A DNA stretch of 28,165 nt from a virus, in IMG/VR virus record IMGVR_UViG_3300044610_000130, positions 1 through 28,165 of that record, one strand, 5' to 3'. A program made the translations under genes and the position numbers. Under the pieces are notes generated by a model that ran no database searches, was not told the origin of the DNA, and saw only the letters and a program-made list of their open reading frames with translations. Of the stretch, positions 7,623 to 16,650 are shown one piece after another. Position 1 is the stretch's first letter. Each line of letters begins with the position of its first letter.

Positions 7623-9881
7623 TTAGTTTACTAAGTTTGAAAAGTCTGTGTCTGCCATTGCTATGAGTTCAAATTTGCCGGGTTGTAATTCTGCAACCTT
7701 TTCGCTCATCTGCAAAATAAAGCCATAATAAGAAGTTCCTAACCATCTGAACGCAACAAACCCATAAGGATCGGTTGTAATAATGGACAACAAATTTGCG
7801 GGCGTTTTGGCCGTAACCTTAAACAGAAACGGCGCAAAATATGCCGTTGATGCTGCTGCTAAATCATTAATCGTTTCATTTACGCCTTCATCATATACGG
7901 TAGGGGTAGCCCCTTCGCTTACTATCATTCGCACATTGCCTGCGGTATTCTTACCCGTTGTGATTAGCTTCAATTCTTCGCCACCTTGATGGAACAATAT
8001 GGACCGCAAAAAACGCCCGTTTCTGTACATCATGCGCTTCGGTTGGAAGAAAATATTAAAGGCCTTGTCCTCATTTGAATATGTGCCGTTTACGTCTAAA
8101 AATAGATTTTGTATCTCAAAAAAAGAAGCCCCTGCCGTTGCGTTTATTGGTGTTCGGTATAGGTTATAATAATTAGTTGTTACCCCATTCAGGTCAAACG
8201 TGCCAGCGACGGCGTCCGCGTCAACATCAAGAAAAAACGGGTCATTGTCGCTGTCTGCGTCGGCCTGCTGTTTGTCGGTTAGGTTTGCAATAGTCATTGC
8301 AATTCCGAACATATCTGCCCGAATCTCACTCACCATGTCACGGGTTGCGATTATCTTTTGCATTGGTGAAGAAAATTCAGAGGTCACATTAAATTCTTCT
8401 TTACCATTGATTTCATCATAAACATTATTCGGGCTGCCTATCTTCAGTGTACTAAAGTTCAATTCCTTTAACGGCTCTACTTCCAATGTAGCGACTTCGC
8501 CTAAGTCAATTATTTGTGTAGTGTTATCATAGGCCGTTTCTTTTTCATCTATGATTAATTCATCGGCTGTTTTATCGTACTTCAAACACAAGTCCAAATG
8601 ATAGTTCAATGCCTTGTATGCCTTGTTAAATGATAGCTTAAGTTGTGAATTTTCAAGCCTTCTAAGCGCATCCCCTGACGTTATATGAATGCGCCTATAT
8701 GTCGTATCTAATACATTAACATCTGCGGTAGTTGGGCCTGAATTCGTCATCTTATCCATTAGCTGCTCAATGACCCGACCCGCAGGGATTACAGGAACGT
8801 ATGTATCAGGCACAAAGTTTTGGAATTGCGCTTCTAATTCAAGTGAGTAGATATGAAATTTTGCGGAATTTGTATAAAAGAAAGTAAGCCATAAGCATTC
8901 ATTCGGTCCTAATGCATAAACATAATCGAAATCTATCGTTTCCGTTCCATTTGCAGCCGCTGCGTAAGTTATGCCGTCAGCTAATGCATGGTTTTGAAGT
9001 ATTGTTCCTGTTCCAAATGCTGCCCTCAATGTCCTTAACCTACATTGAGCCGAAGCGCCTGTACCTGCAATGGTAGCAATGACCAATTTGCCCTTTATTC
9101 GTATATCATAACTCCCCGTTGTGCTTGTGTTTCTCAGGTAGTACTTATCTGCCATTGAAAGTGATATAACAGTACTCGCGGCCTGTTGAAAACATTGCGA
9201 AAACGTACCGATGAAATCGTTACCCTTGTTAAATATATCGCCTCTGTTATATCCCTCAGTAATGAAAGGCAATAATGTAGGCATATTGATTCCATTGGCT
9301 TGGTCAAACAATGGAGTACTTGAATCATCCTGTGGCTGCTCAATGCCTGTGAATTTCATATAGCACCACATAGGAGGTCTGCCATCAATCTTAACCCATA
9401 CTACATCATCATTGGTTTCAACTGGCAATTCATAATCATTGCTTTCGGTTGCCTGAAACTTAGTCATAAACCCACCGTCACGCATTGAGCATTGGCAATC
9501 GTTTTCAAAGTCTGTAAATGTTGCGAAATCGAATTCACCAGAATAAAAAGCGGCATAGGTGTAATCGGATTCGTTTAGCTTTTCGATGTACAATTCAAGT
9601 TGCGCCTCCGTTCCTTGTGCATAGAACTTTTGCCTTAAAATCTTTCTTGCATCTCTTTCGAATCTTAATGGATTGGCATAGGTCGTGAAGATTCCATGAT
9701 ATTCAAATCCACGCTTCCACATGACCTCCTTATCCGACCATCCATCGGGCGCATATTGTATCGGATTAACGGGCGTACCCGATGCAGTTACTACGATTGT
9801 TCCTGATGAATTAACCGAATAGTAATCATAGTTAGTGCCATTGTATGAACGTAGATAATATTTGAAGGCGTTAGGCTGCAT
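7623..9881 (-). CDS. Large distal tail protein (Dit/Tal-like)
   Basis: This 752-aa protein starts immediately after the tape-measure stop, the standard place for the distal tail and tail-associated protein. The first 200 residues are beta-rich with a conserved-looking KEVMWKRGFEYHGIFTTYANPL segment and a cysteine cluster DCQCSM near residue 130. Middle and C-terminal parts are typical structural sequence, with TTYRRIHITSGDALRRLE at about residues 390-410. It would form the tail tip ring/hub linking the tail tube to fibres. There is no peptidase or hydrolase motif I can recognise, so I do not claim a lytic domain. Two or more functions may be merged in one chain, given the length. Confidence 0.75.
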   Translation of the reverse strand: MQPNAFKYYLRSYNGTNYDYYSVNSSGTIVVTASGTPVNPIQYAPDGWSDKEVMWKRGFEYHGIFTTYANPLRFERDARKILRQKFYAQGTEAQLELYIEKLNESDYTYAAFYSGEFDFATFTDFENDCQCSMRDGGFMTKFQATESNDYELPVETNDDVVWVKIDGRPPMWCYMKFTGIEQPQDDSSTPLFDQANGINMPTLLPFITEGYNRGDIFNKGNDFIGTFSQCFQQAASTVISLSMADKYYLRNTSTTGSYDIRIKGKLVIATIAGTGASAQCRLRTLRAAFGTGTILQNHALADGITYAAAANGTETIDFDYVYALGPNECLWLTFFYTNSAKFHIYSLELEAQFQNFVPDTYVPVIPAGRVIEQLMDKMTNSGPTTADVNVLDTTYRRIHITSGDALRRLENSQLKLSFNKAYKALNYHLDLCLKYDKTADELIIDEKETAYDNTTQIIDLGEVATLEVEPLKELNFSTLKIGSPNNVYDEINGKEEFNVTSEFSSPMQKIIATRDMVSEIRADMFGIAMTIANLTDKQQADADSDNDPFFLDVDADAVAGTFDLNGVTTNYYNLYRTPINATAGASFFEIQNLFLDVNGTYSNEDKAFNIFFQPKRMMYRNGRFLRSILFHQGGEELKLITTGKNTAGNVRMIVSEGATPTVYDEGVNETINDLAAASTAYFAPFLFKVTAKTPANLLSIITTDPYGFVAFRWLGTSYYGFILQMSEKVAELQPGKFELIAMADTDFSNLVN

Positions 9882-12353
9882 TTATTTCACGTATTTTTTA
9901 GTCCAATTATCAAATTCGGAATTGTTGTTTATCACGACTGACATTTTCTTATCTTCTAATACCCTTCTTAGCTTTCTGTTTTCCTCTAATGTTTGCTCAA
10001 ATATTTCCACCATCACATCCCCGTACTGCTGCGAAGTTACCGCCCCGCCTTGTCCTAACTTTATCATTGTAGCCTGTTCGACTGATTTCATTAGTTCATC
10101 ATTCGGGATAACCTTTGAGCCTTTAGGTAGATTTATGATTGATTCCGTTGCAGGGGTTAGGTATTTCTTGCCTGATGGCTCAATGACTAATTCCTGACCT
10201 CTTTCCGATACAACTGCCAACCCGCCCGGCGCTGAATTAGTACCCTTTGCGAATTGTGGCAATGGAGCTGCAGCAGCTCTTGCTAAATTGGCCAATCCGA
10301 TTGCACCTGTAAATGCTGCCATTGCATAGCTTGCAGGCGGTGGAAATGACTTCAATGCGTTCACAACCGCTACTGCTGTTGATGTAATGATGTTAGCTAT
10401 ATCCGCCGCTTTGTCCGCCCTTGCTTTCTTCCGTGCTGCTGCTATCCTATCCCTATCAATCCGTTTACGTTGCGCCTCCGTTTGTGCTTCTAACCTACGT
10501 TTATCTATCTCCTGTTGTGCTTTGGATTTACCGCTTAACTCAATCGCTTTTAATTCTTTATCATATGATGCAGTTAGGGCTTTATCTCGGTTTTCAATAT
10601 TTGCTATCTCTGAATCATACATAGCCCCTGCAATCGTTGACCATATCTGGGCAGACATTTGCACAAGTTCTGCAAGGGTTTCTAATCGTTTTACCTGTTT
10701 TTCGTATCGTTCTTGGTCTGCTTTATCAATGCTATCAAAGAAAGTTTTTTGGTCACGCTCCCATTGGCTGATTAAATCTAATTCTTGGTCGTATGCCGCC
10801 TTATTTCGTGTGTATTTTTCCTTTGCGGCCTTCTCCATTCGGGCGTATAAATCAGCGTCCGCCTTTTCGCTCATTTCGCGCCATTCGCGGTCTAATTGGT
10901 TCAAGTCCATGAATTGTTGCTCGAAATCAAATCCTGAATCCTCTGTTTGCCCAGCTGATGATTGCCCCGTCCGCCCGCCTCCGGTTGTACGTCCGCCTCC
11001 TGCACCCGGCGGCGTTTTCTTAAACCCCATTGCCTGCGAAATGGTTAGCGAATCCTGCAGGAATTTCTTAGCTATATCTTCAAGTTTTTTACCCTCTTCC
11101 TGAATACCGCCAACCATCTCGTTTACATTGTCAACCGCTGACTCTGCCATGCTTTTGCCGTCACCAGATGCCAAATGTTTAATATCCTCAATAAACCCCC
11201 CATATTTTCCCTTTTCAGGGTCTATTTTTTCAAGCTCTTTTAGCCTTGTTTTTTCCGCTTCAACTGCCTTTTTTGCGGCCTCTTCAAGTGCAACATGGGC
11301 AGCAGCGCGCAATAATATCATCCGCAAATACTGCTCTGAATTAGCTACCAATTCACGTTCCGCTTCGTCCAAATCTTTGACAAAGCCCGTTGTTTTACCG
11401 ATGGTTTCGTTATAAAATTTAACGGTTTCTTCCTTATCGGCAAAGCCTTTTTTCGCTAAATCTATTCGGGTGCGTAATTCTGTTACGTTGGTTAATGCAT
11501 TTTTAAAGTCCGTTGAATTATATGCAGATTGTAAAGCATCCCCAGCTGTTTTGATATCCTCAGCTGCTTCGTTTGCTGCCTTCCCGGTGTCGAATATTTT
11601 GTCAGCAAATATCGTAATCAACCCAATGGCAATGGTAAATAAATTTGGGAAAGACAATATGCTGCCTGCGAAAATCTTTAGTGCTTGTGATGTACTCCCT
11701 GTTTCAATCCGTACCGCTTTGAATTGGTCAATAAGTATCGGTAAGTTATTGGATATACCTAAAATACCCGTTTGAACTGAATAAGTAAACGCCGGCATTT
11801 CACGCAGCACCTGACTTAGTGAATTAGTTGCCGTTGCATAATTACCTACATTGCGCTGGAATCTGCCTGTATTTGAATCCAATGTTTTTAAGGCCGTATC
11901 AACAAGATTGATTCGTTTTGCCAATTCCGCGCCCATTGGTGACTTTCTCAATGCCTCAGACATATTATCCCATTGACCCCTGAGCCTGATAAGTTGGGCG
12001 TTCATCTGCTTAACACTACCTTCAGTCGCAATCATCTCCTTTGCTGCGTTTTTGTTGGCCCGTGTGTTTTCTTCAATCTGAACCTTTAACAATGCCAACT
12101 CCTTCCCCTGTTCAGAATTCGTAAAAACTAACTGTCTTTGTGCCGCTTCTAACTTAGCCGTTTCCGATGCGGCCCGTTTTATCGTATCCGTTACCTCTTT
12201 TATCTTTTCAGACCCTTGTAATGCCGCATTGAACAACTTAACCGCATTTGCATTGCCCTCAAATCGTTTGAGCAATTCAGATAGGCCTTTGTCCATCTTT
12301 GCGACTTGGTCAAACGCCTCCTTACTGATTATATCATCAATCCTTTCCGCCAT
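9882..12353 (-). CDS. Tail tape measure protein
   Basis: This 823-aa protein has the tape-measure layout: a long charged helical N-terminus (about 1-200), hydrophobic segments near residues 225-255 (ILSFPNLFTIAIGLITIF) and 665-710 (ANIITSTAVAVVNAL, AAFTGAIGLANLARAA), long K/E/A-rich coiled-coil stretches between, and a C-terminal signature QFAKGTNSAPGGLAVVSERG with ELVIEPSGKKYLTPA and a final helical tail. That signature is characteristic of siphophage tape measures. At roughly 0.15 nm per residue the tail would be about 120 nm long. The start overlaps the small membrane protein by 17 bases. Presence of a tape measure and absence of a sheath gene indicate a long non-contractile tail. Confidence 0.92.
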   Translation of the reverse strand: MAERIDDIISKEAFDQVAKMDKGLSELLKRFEGNANAVKLFNAALQGSEKIKEVTDTIKRAASETAKLEAAQRQLVFTNSEQGKELALLKVQIEENTRANKNAAKEMIATEGSVKQMNAQLIRLRGQWDNMSEALRKSPMGAELAKRINLVDTALKTLDSNTGRFQRNVGNYATATNSLSQVLREMPAFTYSVQTGILGISNNLPILIDQFKAVRIETGSTSQALKIFAGSILSFPNLFTIAIGLITIFADKIFDTGKAANEAAEDIKTAGDALQSAYNSTDFKNALTNVTELRTRIDLAKKGFADKEETVKFYNETIGKTTGFVKDLDEAERELVANSEQYLRMILLRAAAHVALEEAAKKAVEAEKTRLKELEKIDPEKGKYGGFIEDIKHLASGDGKSMAESAVDNVNEMVGGIQEEGKKLEDIAKKFLQDSLTISQAMGFKKTPPGAGGGRTTGGGRTGQSSAGQTEDSGFDFEQQFMDLNQLDREWREMSEKADADLYARMEKAAKEKYTRNKAAYDQELDLISQWERDQKTFFDSIDKADQERYEKQVKRLETLAELVQMSAQIWSTIAGAMYDSEIANIENRDKALTASYDKELKAIELSGKSKAQQEIDKRRLEAQTEAQRKRIDRDRIAAARKKARADKAADIANIITSTAVAVVNALKSFPPPASYAMAAFTGAIGLANLARAAAAPLPQFAKGTNSAPGGLAVVSERGQELVIEPSGKKYLTPATESIINLPKGSKVIPNDELMKSVEQATMIKLGQGGAVTSQQYGDVMVEIFEQTLEENRKLRRVLEDKKMSVVINNNSEFDNWTKKYVK

Positions 12354-12534
12354 GTCGCTTGTTTAATTCGTTTTCAATATCTTGTTTCACTTGGCTTAGT
12401 ACCTCATCAGAATGAACCTTATACCACATATCAAGATTGGCCTTTTGAAGCAAACGCCTAATTGCCATCATAAGTAGAACGCCTATGACAATCCCTATGA
12501 CAATCCCGATTAAAATATATATAATACTACCCAT
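12337..12534 (-). CDS. Small one-TM protein upstream of the tape measure
   Basis: This 65-aa protein has an N-terminal transmembrane helix, residues 3-25 (SIIYILIGIVIGIVIGVLL), then a basic juxtamembrane stretch (RRLLQKA) and a charged C-terminal helix (DEVLSQVKQDIENELNKR). A short N-out or N-in anchored protein here is unusual for a tail-assembly block; it could insert in the host membrane during infection or packaging, or act in exclusion. It overlaps the preceding gene by 8 bases and the tape measure by 17 bases. No family recognised. Confidence 0.75.
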   Translation of the reverse strand: MGSIIYILIGIVIGIVIGVLLMMAIRRLLQKANLDMWYKVHSDEVLSQVKQDIENELNKRHGGKD

Positions 12535-13162
12535 GTTGTATTTTTTTTAATTGTGCTTCACAATATGCCTTGTACCGATTGATATAAATGCAGTATTGCA
12601 ACAATGATAAATCCTTTTCGGAAATGTTGAACTTGAAGGCTTCGCTCATATCTACCAATGAGCCAATAAAATATTCCCTTGTATAACCACTACTCTTTTC
12701 ACCGTCCGATTTGTTTACTGATTCAAATTCCAAAATCAGTTTTTCTAACTTCCTAAAATCGTACTTATAATTCGCTACAAAAATACGTAAAACCTCATTT
12801 ACATTCGAATAATTATATGGCTTTTTTGGTAGATTGTACCCGAATTTATACAACTGTTCATATAACCCCTCTGTTGGGTATAGCTTGAAGGTTTCAATGA
12901 TACATTCAGCACTTACGACCCTGTTTTGTGAGATAGCTATTTCCTTGATTTGCCGAATATGCCTAAGCAAATCCTTACCCCCAACGGCTTCGATATATTG
13001 CTCATAAATGGCCTCAAATGCCGTTGCTGTTTCTTCGTTTGTTGGCTTACCTGATATGATTAGCCCCTTGTAGTCATTGTCGCAGATGCAGTCAATGAAT
13101 ACGGATAAAGGAACGTCATTAATGCGGTGTAATAATTTCGTACCGCTCGATTCCTCTCTCAA
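12527..13162 (-). CDS. Probable tail-assembly chaperone-like protein; start uncertain
   Basis: The coding part I trust begins at about NDVPLSVFIDCICD and runs 198 residues to the stop at 12527. It is a mostly helical protein with FEAIYEQYIEAVGGKDLL and LLQYCIYINRYKAYCEAQL. No ATG, GTG or TTG occurs in frame near that point. The nearest standard start is a TTG at 13162 (211 aa), deep inside the 74-aa gene. An ATT at 13123 touches that gene's stop codon (ATTAA), and a +1 or -2 frameshift from the 74-aa frame is also possible. Upstream ATGs (13273 and others) would give an implausible N-terminus overlapping the 74-aa gene. Location just before the tape measure fits the G/T tail-assembly chaperone slot. 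Confidence 0.7.
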   Translation of the reverse strand: MREESSGTKLLHRINDVPLSVFIDCICDNDYKGLIISGKPTNEETATAFEAIYEQYIEAVGGKDLLRHIRQIKEIAISQNRVVSAECIIETFKLYPTEGLYEQLYKFGYNLPKKPYNYSNVNEVLRIFVANYKYDFRKLEKLILEFESVNKSDGEKSSGYTREYFIGSLVDMSEAFKFNISEKDLSLLQYCIYINRYKAYCEAQLKKIQHG

Positions 13163-13343
13163 TGGTTGTTTGGAGTTCAGCAGCCCTAAACTTACCATCC
13201 TCTTCATCGTAATAAATGGCATAGTTAATACCTGAATCCATCGCGCGCTGTTTGGTTGTGTTATAGATTGCATCGTATTGTTGGTTTAATAGCTGCTTTT
13301 TTAGCCTACATGGTATGCAGCCCGGATCAAGTAACTGAGTCAT
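13119..13343 (-). CDS. Small unknown tail-region protein (possible chaperone partner)
   Basis: This 74-aa protein starts MTQLLDPGCIPCRLKKQLL, with a CxxC pair at residues 9-12, then a helix (LLNQQYDAIYNTTKQRA) and a short beta segment (INYAIYYDEEDGKF). It overlaps the upstream gene by ATGA (13340-13343). Its last 14 codons overlap the frame of the next gene even if that gene starts at the TTG. This recalls the G and GT pair of tail-assembly chaperones in lambda and relatives, where one frame is extended by programmed frameshifting; here the shift would be +1 or -2 and no classic slippery heptamer is apparent. Confidence 0.7.
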   Translation of the reverse strand: MTQLLDPGCIPCRLKKQLLNQQYDAIYNTTKQRAMDSGINYAIYYDEEDGKFRAAELQTTIERGIERYEIITPH

Positions 13344-13777
13344 AATCCTGTTTCTTTTTTGATGTAGGTCACAAGGCCCGGATTGATTATTTCGTACTTA
13401 ACATCCTCCTTATTATCCGTTGTAAGGCCAAATATTGTAGCCCCGTATTTCTTCTTCAAATCAGGGGTTTTGCTATCAGTTGAAGTGATTTCATACATAT
13501 TTTTACTCTGTATGTTCAACTTCATTGAATTCTGAAACCCGCCCTTATCGTAAAGGTCTGGATTGCCATAACCGGGCGATGGGTTCCGTTTGTTTTTCTT
13601 TGCTGCGTATGCCGCTGAAGCATACTTCTTTAGCCGTTTCTTCTCCTTATCAAAACCATCCATCAACTGCTCTCGGTTCTTATCTATGATGTCCTCTTTG
13701 CGTTCAGATACAATGCTAATTGCTGCCCGTTTGACATCTATTTTAGACCATCGGCGTTTTAGTTCTTGTATAGTCAT
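13340..13777 (-). CDS. Tail completion/minor tail protein (HK97 gp10-like), tentative
   Basis: Reading from the ATG at 13777 (MTIQELKRRWSKIDVKRAA) gives 145 residues. A GTG at 13804 would add 9, but the ATG is the more natural start. The protein has a basic N-terminal half with long helices (KNREQLMDGFDKEKKRLKKY) and a C-terminal part with DKGGFQNSMKL, DSKTPDLKKKYGATIFGLT, a pattern of small siphophage tail-completion proteins of the HK97 gp10 type (GxF...S, L...YG..IFGLT). The gene sits between the major tail protein and the tape measure rather than in the head-tail joining block, slightly off the standard order. The identification is tentative. Confidence 0.7.
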   Translation of the reverse strand: MTIQELKRRWSKIDVKRAAISIVSERKEDIIDKNREQLMDGFDKEKKRLKKYASAAYAAKKNKRNPSPGYGNPDLYDKGGFQNSMKLNIQSKNMYEITSTDSKTPDLKKKYGATIFGLTTDNKEDVKYEIINPGLVTYIKKETGL

Positions 13778-13819
13778 AGGGTTAAAATAGTAGGGGCATT
13801 TCACCCCTACATTTGTTTT

Positions 13820-14296
13820 TTATTCCATGTTCAAGACCTGAGCCTCAACACGTGTAGATTGTGTGCCTGTTCCGACACAAGCAATACGCAAATACATAAC
13901 CCTACCCCAATTTGATAATACTGTTGGAGTTGGATTTAATGACCAGATGAAATAAGCAGGAGCAGCGGATGTAACCTGTAAGGTATCGCATTGAATACCT
14001 GTTTGTCCGGCTGTGCCATAGAAATTAACCCAATTCGTTCCATCCAATGAACCCTGTAAGATTGCCTTAAATGTGGATGTACCTGAAATGTTGGTTGTTT
14101 TCAATGATACACGATAACGTCCGCTTTGGTTTGATTTAATGGCTGCCAATTGAGATGTCAAATATGTAGTACCTGCATTCGTTACGGTGTCAAAATATGT
14201 ATCTGAGCCGTAAAGATATGGCAATTGTGCATTTGCTTTTTGGTTGCAAGCCGTGAAGCATAACAGGGCGATAATTGCGAAAAGGAATTTTCTCAT
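13820..14296 (-). CDS. Secreted lipoprotein inside the tail operon
   Basis: This 158-aa protein begins MRKFLFAIIALLCFTACNQK, a textbook lipoprotein signal: basic n-region, hydrophobic core, lipobox FTAC with C17 as lipidation site. Mature residues are CNQKANAQ, then a beta-rich domain (SLDGTNWVNFYGTA, YFIWSLNPTP, VMYLRIACVGTGTQSTRVEAQVL). The domain resembles the small beta-sandwich modules in Bacteroidetes surface proteins. A lipoprotein among tail genes is odd: virions do not need export, so it probably acts at the host envelope, for example in superinfection exclusion by receptor blocking as T5 Llp does. That role is inference. The upstream leader is A-rich. The lipobox and the operon position are directly visible. 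Confidence 0.85.
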   Translation of the reverse strand: MRKFLFAIIALLCFTACNQKANAQLPYLYGSDTYFDTVTNAGTTYLTSQLAAIKSNQSGRYRVSLKTTNISGTSTFKAILQGSLDGTNWVNFYGTAGQTGIQCDTLQVTSAAPAYFIWSLNPTPTVLSNWGRVMYLRIACVGTGTQSTRVEAQVLNME

Positions 14297-14314
14297 TTTT
14301 GTTTTTGTTTTTTG

Positions 14315-14494
14315 TTATTGATTTTTTTCTTCTTTTGGTTCCGCCTTAACAGGATGGGTTTTGTCCCAAAGCAAATCCAATGTTTGAGAAGCAACCCCGT
14401 CATTTGCGGGGTGCTTCATAAACTTATCTTTGCTTTTGAACGTAGCAACCCAATCGAGATTGAAGGATACTTTGTCTATTCTGATTGTTTCCAT
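14315..14494 (-). CDS. Small unknown protein after the major tail protein
   Basis: This 59-aa protein starts METIRIDKVSFNLDWVATF from an ATG 3 bases after the major tail protein's stop, and ends KAEPKEEKNQ. A central basic stretch KSKDKFMKHPAN precedes a helix (VASQTLDLLWDK). It fits the slot of small tail-assembly factors found between tail tube and tape measure genes. It was read directly from the strand and is too short for a 60-residue ORF cut-off. Family unknown. Confidence 0.7.
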   Translation of the reverse strand: METIRIDKVSFNLDWVATFKSKDKFMKHPANDGVASQTLDLLWDKTHPVKAEPKEEKNQ

Positions 14495-14497
14495 ACG

Positions 14498-15469
14498 TTA
14501 TGATCTTGGTGTGGTAATTGATGTTCCTGCATGACCTAATACGCCCGCTGTTACTAAATCCGATACGTCACCAATGGTAATCTTGATAAGCATTCCCGCT
14601 GTTGCAGGATAGTCTGTATCCGCTGCATCCAATTGGACGTTGAACGTCTTGGTACCTGCTGCATAGGTTACGGATGTAACGGTGATTGCATTACCTGTTG
14701 CCACGTTCTGAGCGCTGTACAATGATGCCGTTGCTAATTCAGTTGAATAAGTATCAGCAAGATTTGTAGCCCCGCAGCCGTCATTGATTTGCAACTTAAC
14801 CAAACCGCCCGCCGTCATTGCAGTGTGGACAACGATTTCAGTATCTATCAATGAATTCAATTCATACAACAGATTCACGGATTTGTCAAATGAAACGATA
14901 CCCCATGAGTTGTTGAACTCATCAGGATTCTGCATTGCAAAGGTGACGTAAAACTTAGAATCAGCTGCACCGGTATTGAGTTTGAAGTTTGGCACGTCAA
15001 TCATTTCCAATGTGAAGCCCTTGAACTTATTGTCAGCGGTTTTAACGCCTAATAATACGTTGTTTTGGGTGTCCACATAGATAACATCGAACAAATCCTG
15101 TTTGTTATCCAATGAACTGATTTTTTGATGCAAACAAGCACCGCCTTTGATGTACTCGAATGTGTACGAATATTTACCATTTCGGATTTTACGATTACCT
15201 CCGTAAGGTGTGGCCTCATAAACCCCCTCAGATGATTTATCTTCCATACCAACGAATGTCTTAATGAGTTGGAAGCGGTCCGCTTGCACGTCCTCCGCTA
15301 ACCCGTCCTGAACATTTGTAAGCATATCGGATATTTGAGCCGTTGAAAACTCATAACCTCTCGGTACAAGTAAAACGCCTTCGATAAGTCCGGGCGTGTA
15401 GTGGCATGAAGTGAATCCGGTATTGGATACACTCGCTATGCAGCTAAACGCATTTAATGAATTTGGCAT
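14498..15469 (-). CDS. Probable major tail tube protein
   Basis: This 323-aa protein starts MPNSLNAFSCIASVSNTGF. It is mostly beta with an insertion (GLAEDVQADRFQLIKTF) near residue 60 and a VYEATPYGGNRKIRNGKYSYTF segment, resembling tail tube proteins of Bacteroidetes phages. The last 90 residues (ATASLYSAQNVATGN onward, with AGTKTFNVQLDAADTDYPA) form a probable Ig-like surface domain, as often fused to tail tubes. It is the first abundant-looking gene after the connector/tail-completion block and precedes the tape measure module. I see no sheath or baseplate-type gene, consistent with a siphovirus. Family assignment is by position and fold pattern. Confidence 0.7.
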   Translation of the reverse strand: MPNSLNAFSCIASVSNTGFTSCHYTPGLIEGVLLVPRGYEFSTAQISDMLTNVQDGLAEDVQADRFQLIKTFVGMEDKSSEGVYEATPYGGNRKIRNGKYSYTFEYIKGGACLHQKISSLDNKQDLFDVIYVDTQNNVLLGVKTADNKFKGFTLEMIDVPNFKLNTGAADSKFYVTFAMQNPDEFNNSWGIVSFDKSVNLLYELNSLIDTEIVVHTAMTAGGLVKLQINDGCGATNLADTYSTELATASLYSAQNVATGNAITVTSVTYAAGTKTFNVQLDAADTDYPATAGMLIKITIGDVSDLVTAGVLGHAGTSITTPRS

Positions 15470-15480
15470 AATTTTTTATT

Positions 15481-16650
15481 TTAATTGATTGTGTAAATGA
15501 TTGTTGAATTAATTGTTCTGTTTGAAACTCTTATTTTTTGTTTGTACGACTGAAAGCTACCTGAACGGCTTGCGATGTACTCATTATCTACGTCAAGTGA
15601 TTTGATTAGCCCGTTTATTACATGAGAATAACCCGGATCAACGTCATTATTGGCTAAGTAATCAAACGCGGTTAGGTTGTACTCCGTTGACTGCACATTG
15701 CTAATGGCTGTGAACTTAGGAACCGATAATGTTATCGGGTTTAATTCAAAGCTGTTCGACATTGCAGCCACCACCTTACCTGATTGAACCTTGAACCAAA
15801 AGCCCAAACGTGTGCCGGGTATAACCCCGTCATCAAGCTTGACATATCCGACATACTCGCCATCTGCATACGCAGATACGCTGAACGTATAAGGTTGGCC
15901 AACATAGGCCGTTACATCGGTTGCAAACACGCCATTGCCCTTATCAAGAAAATAATAAAAGATAGGAGCTATATTGCCCACATCAATCAGTTCACCTTCA
16001 AACTCGATTGTAATCTCATCGCCTGAATACGTTACATCAATGCTTGTAACTGCTGAGTAAAACAACAACTGAGGCAATGACGGCACAACCCATGATTGAA
16101 GCGTACACATATTTGGCAATACAGATAACTCAAGGTCTTTAATCCAAATGCCATCCACTACATCGGGCAGGATATACGCTATCTTGCCCCCACCTGATTC
16201 TTCACCCATGTGTAAGTCATCAACCTTTACATGAGGAACGCCCCTGCTATGATACTTCCTGAAGTAATTACTTGATTCAACAACGGCCATAAATTCCGCG
16301 TAAATCGGGTAAAGAATAGGTAAGTAGTTTTGCGTGTAACGGTCCTCACTATACATTGAGTTCTCACTCTCGGTGCATATCAAGAAGGTAAGCGATACAT
16401 CAAGCGAATCCTTCCCGCTTACTTTTCTTTCATCAAAGGAATAAATCAGGGCTATGAGCGGGTATTTAACTTCCTTATTCCCTTCTGATTTATCTTTCGA
16501 TGCAAGACGTTGGCGGATGTGATTATAAGAGCCATACAAAAACTGAACATCACGCCCTAATTCAGTGCGAAGATTTGCGCTGACATCCGATACTATCTTT
16601 TCAAATAGCGATGGAATAGAAACAGGTAATTGTTCGTATGTATGTGCCAT
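15481..16650 (-). CDS. Tail completion/neck protein with Ig-like C-terminus
   Basis: This 389-aa protein begins MAHTYEQLPVSIPSLFEKIV. The first 170 residues look like a tail terminator/completion domain (KYPLIALIYSFDERK, VSLTFLICTESE). The middle has TSIDVTYSGDEITIEFEGEL and AYVGQPYTFSVSAYADGEYVG, which look like a beta-sandwich module. It overlaps the upstream connector gene by TAATG at 16650, so the two are coupled. The order connector, this protein, tail tube matches the standard neck region. I do not recognise a named family and the role is inferred from synteny. Confidence 0.7.
   Translation of the reverse strand: MAHTYEQLPVSIPSLFEKIVSDVSANLRTELGRDVQFLYGSYNHIRQRLASKDKSEGNKEVKYPLIALIYSFDERKVSGKDSLDVSLTFLICTESENSMYSEDRYTQNYLPILYPIYAEFMAVVESSNYFRKYHSRGVPHVKVDDLHMGEESGGGKIAYILPDVVDGIWIKDLELSVLPNMCTLQSWVVPSLPQLLFYSAVTSIDVTYSGDEITIEFEGELIDVGNIAPIFYYFLDKGNGVFATDVTAYVGQPYTFSVSAYADGEYVGYVKLDDGVIPGTRLGFWFKVQSGKVVAAMSNSFELNPITLSVPKFTAISNVQSTEYNLTAFDYLANNDVDPGYSHVINGLIKSLDVDNEYIASRSGSFQSYKQKIRVSNRTINSTIIYTIN

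Noticed and set aside
10387-11103. 238-codon open frame on the plus strand
   Set aside because: It lies antisense within the tape measure gene; its sequence is S/C/R-rich low-complexity as expected from an antisense shadow, and no plus-strand gene is otherwise present.
13124-13273. N-terminal extension of the 12527 gene to the ATG at 13273
   Set aside because: The added 50 residues overlap the 74-aa gene in another frame and look unlike a real N-terminus.
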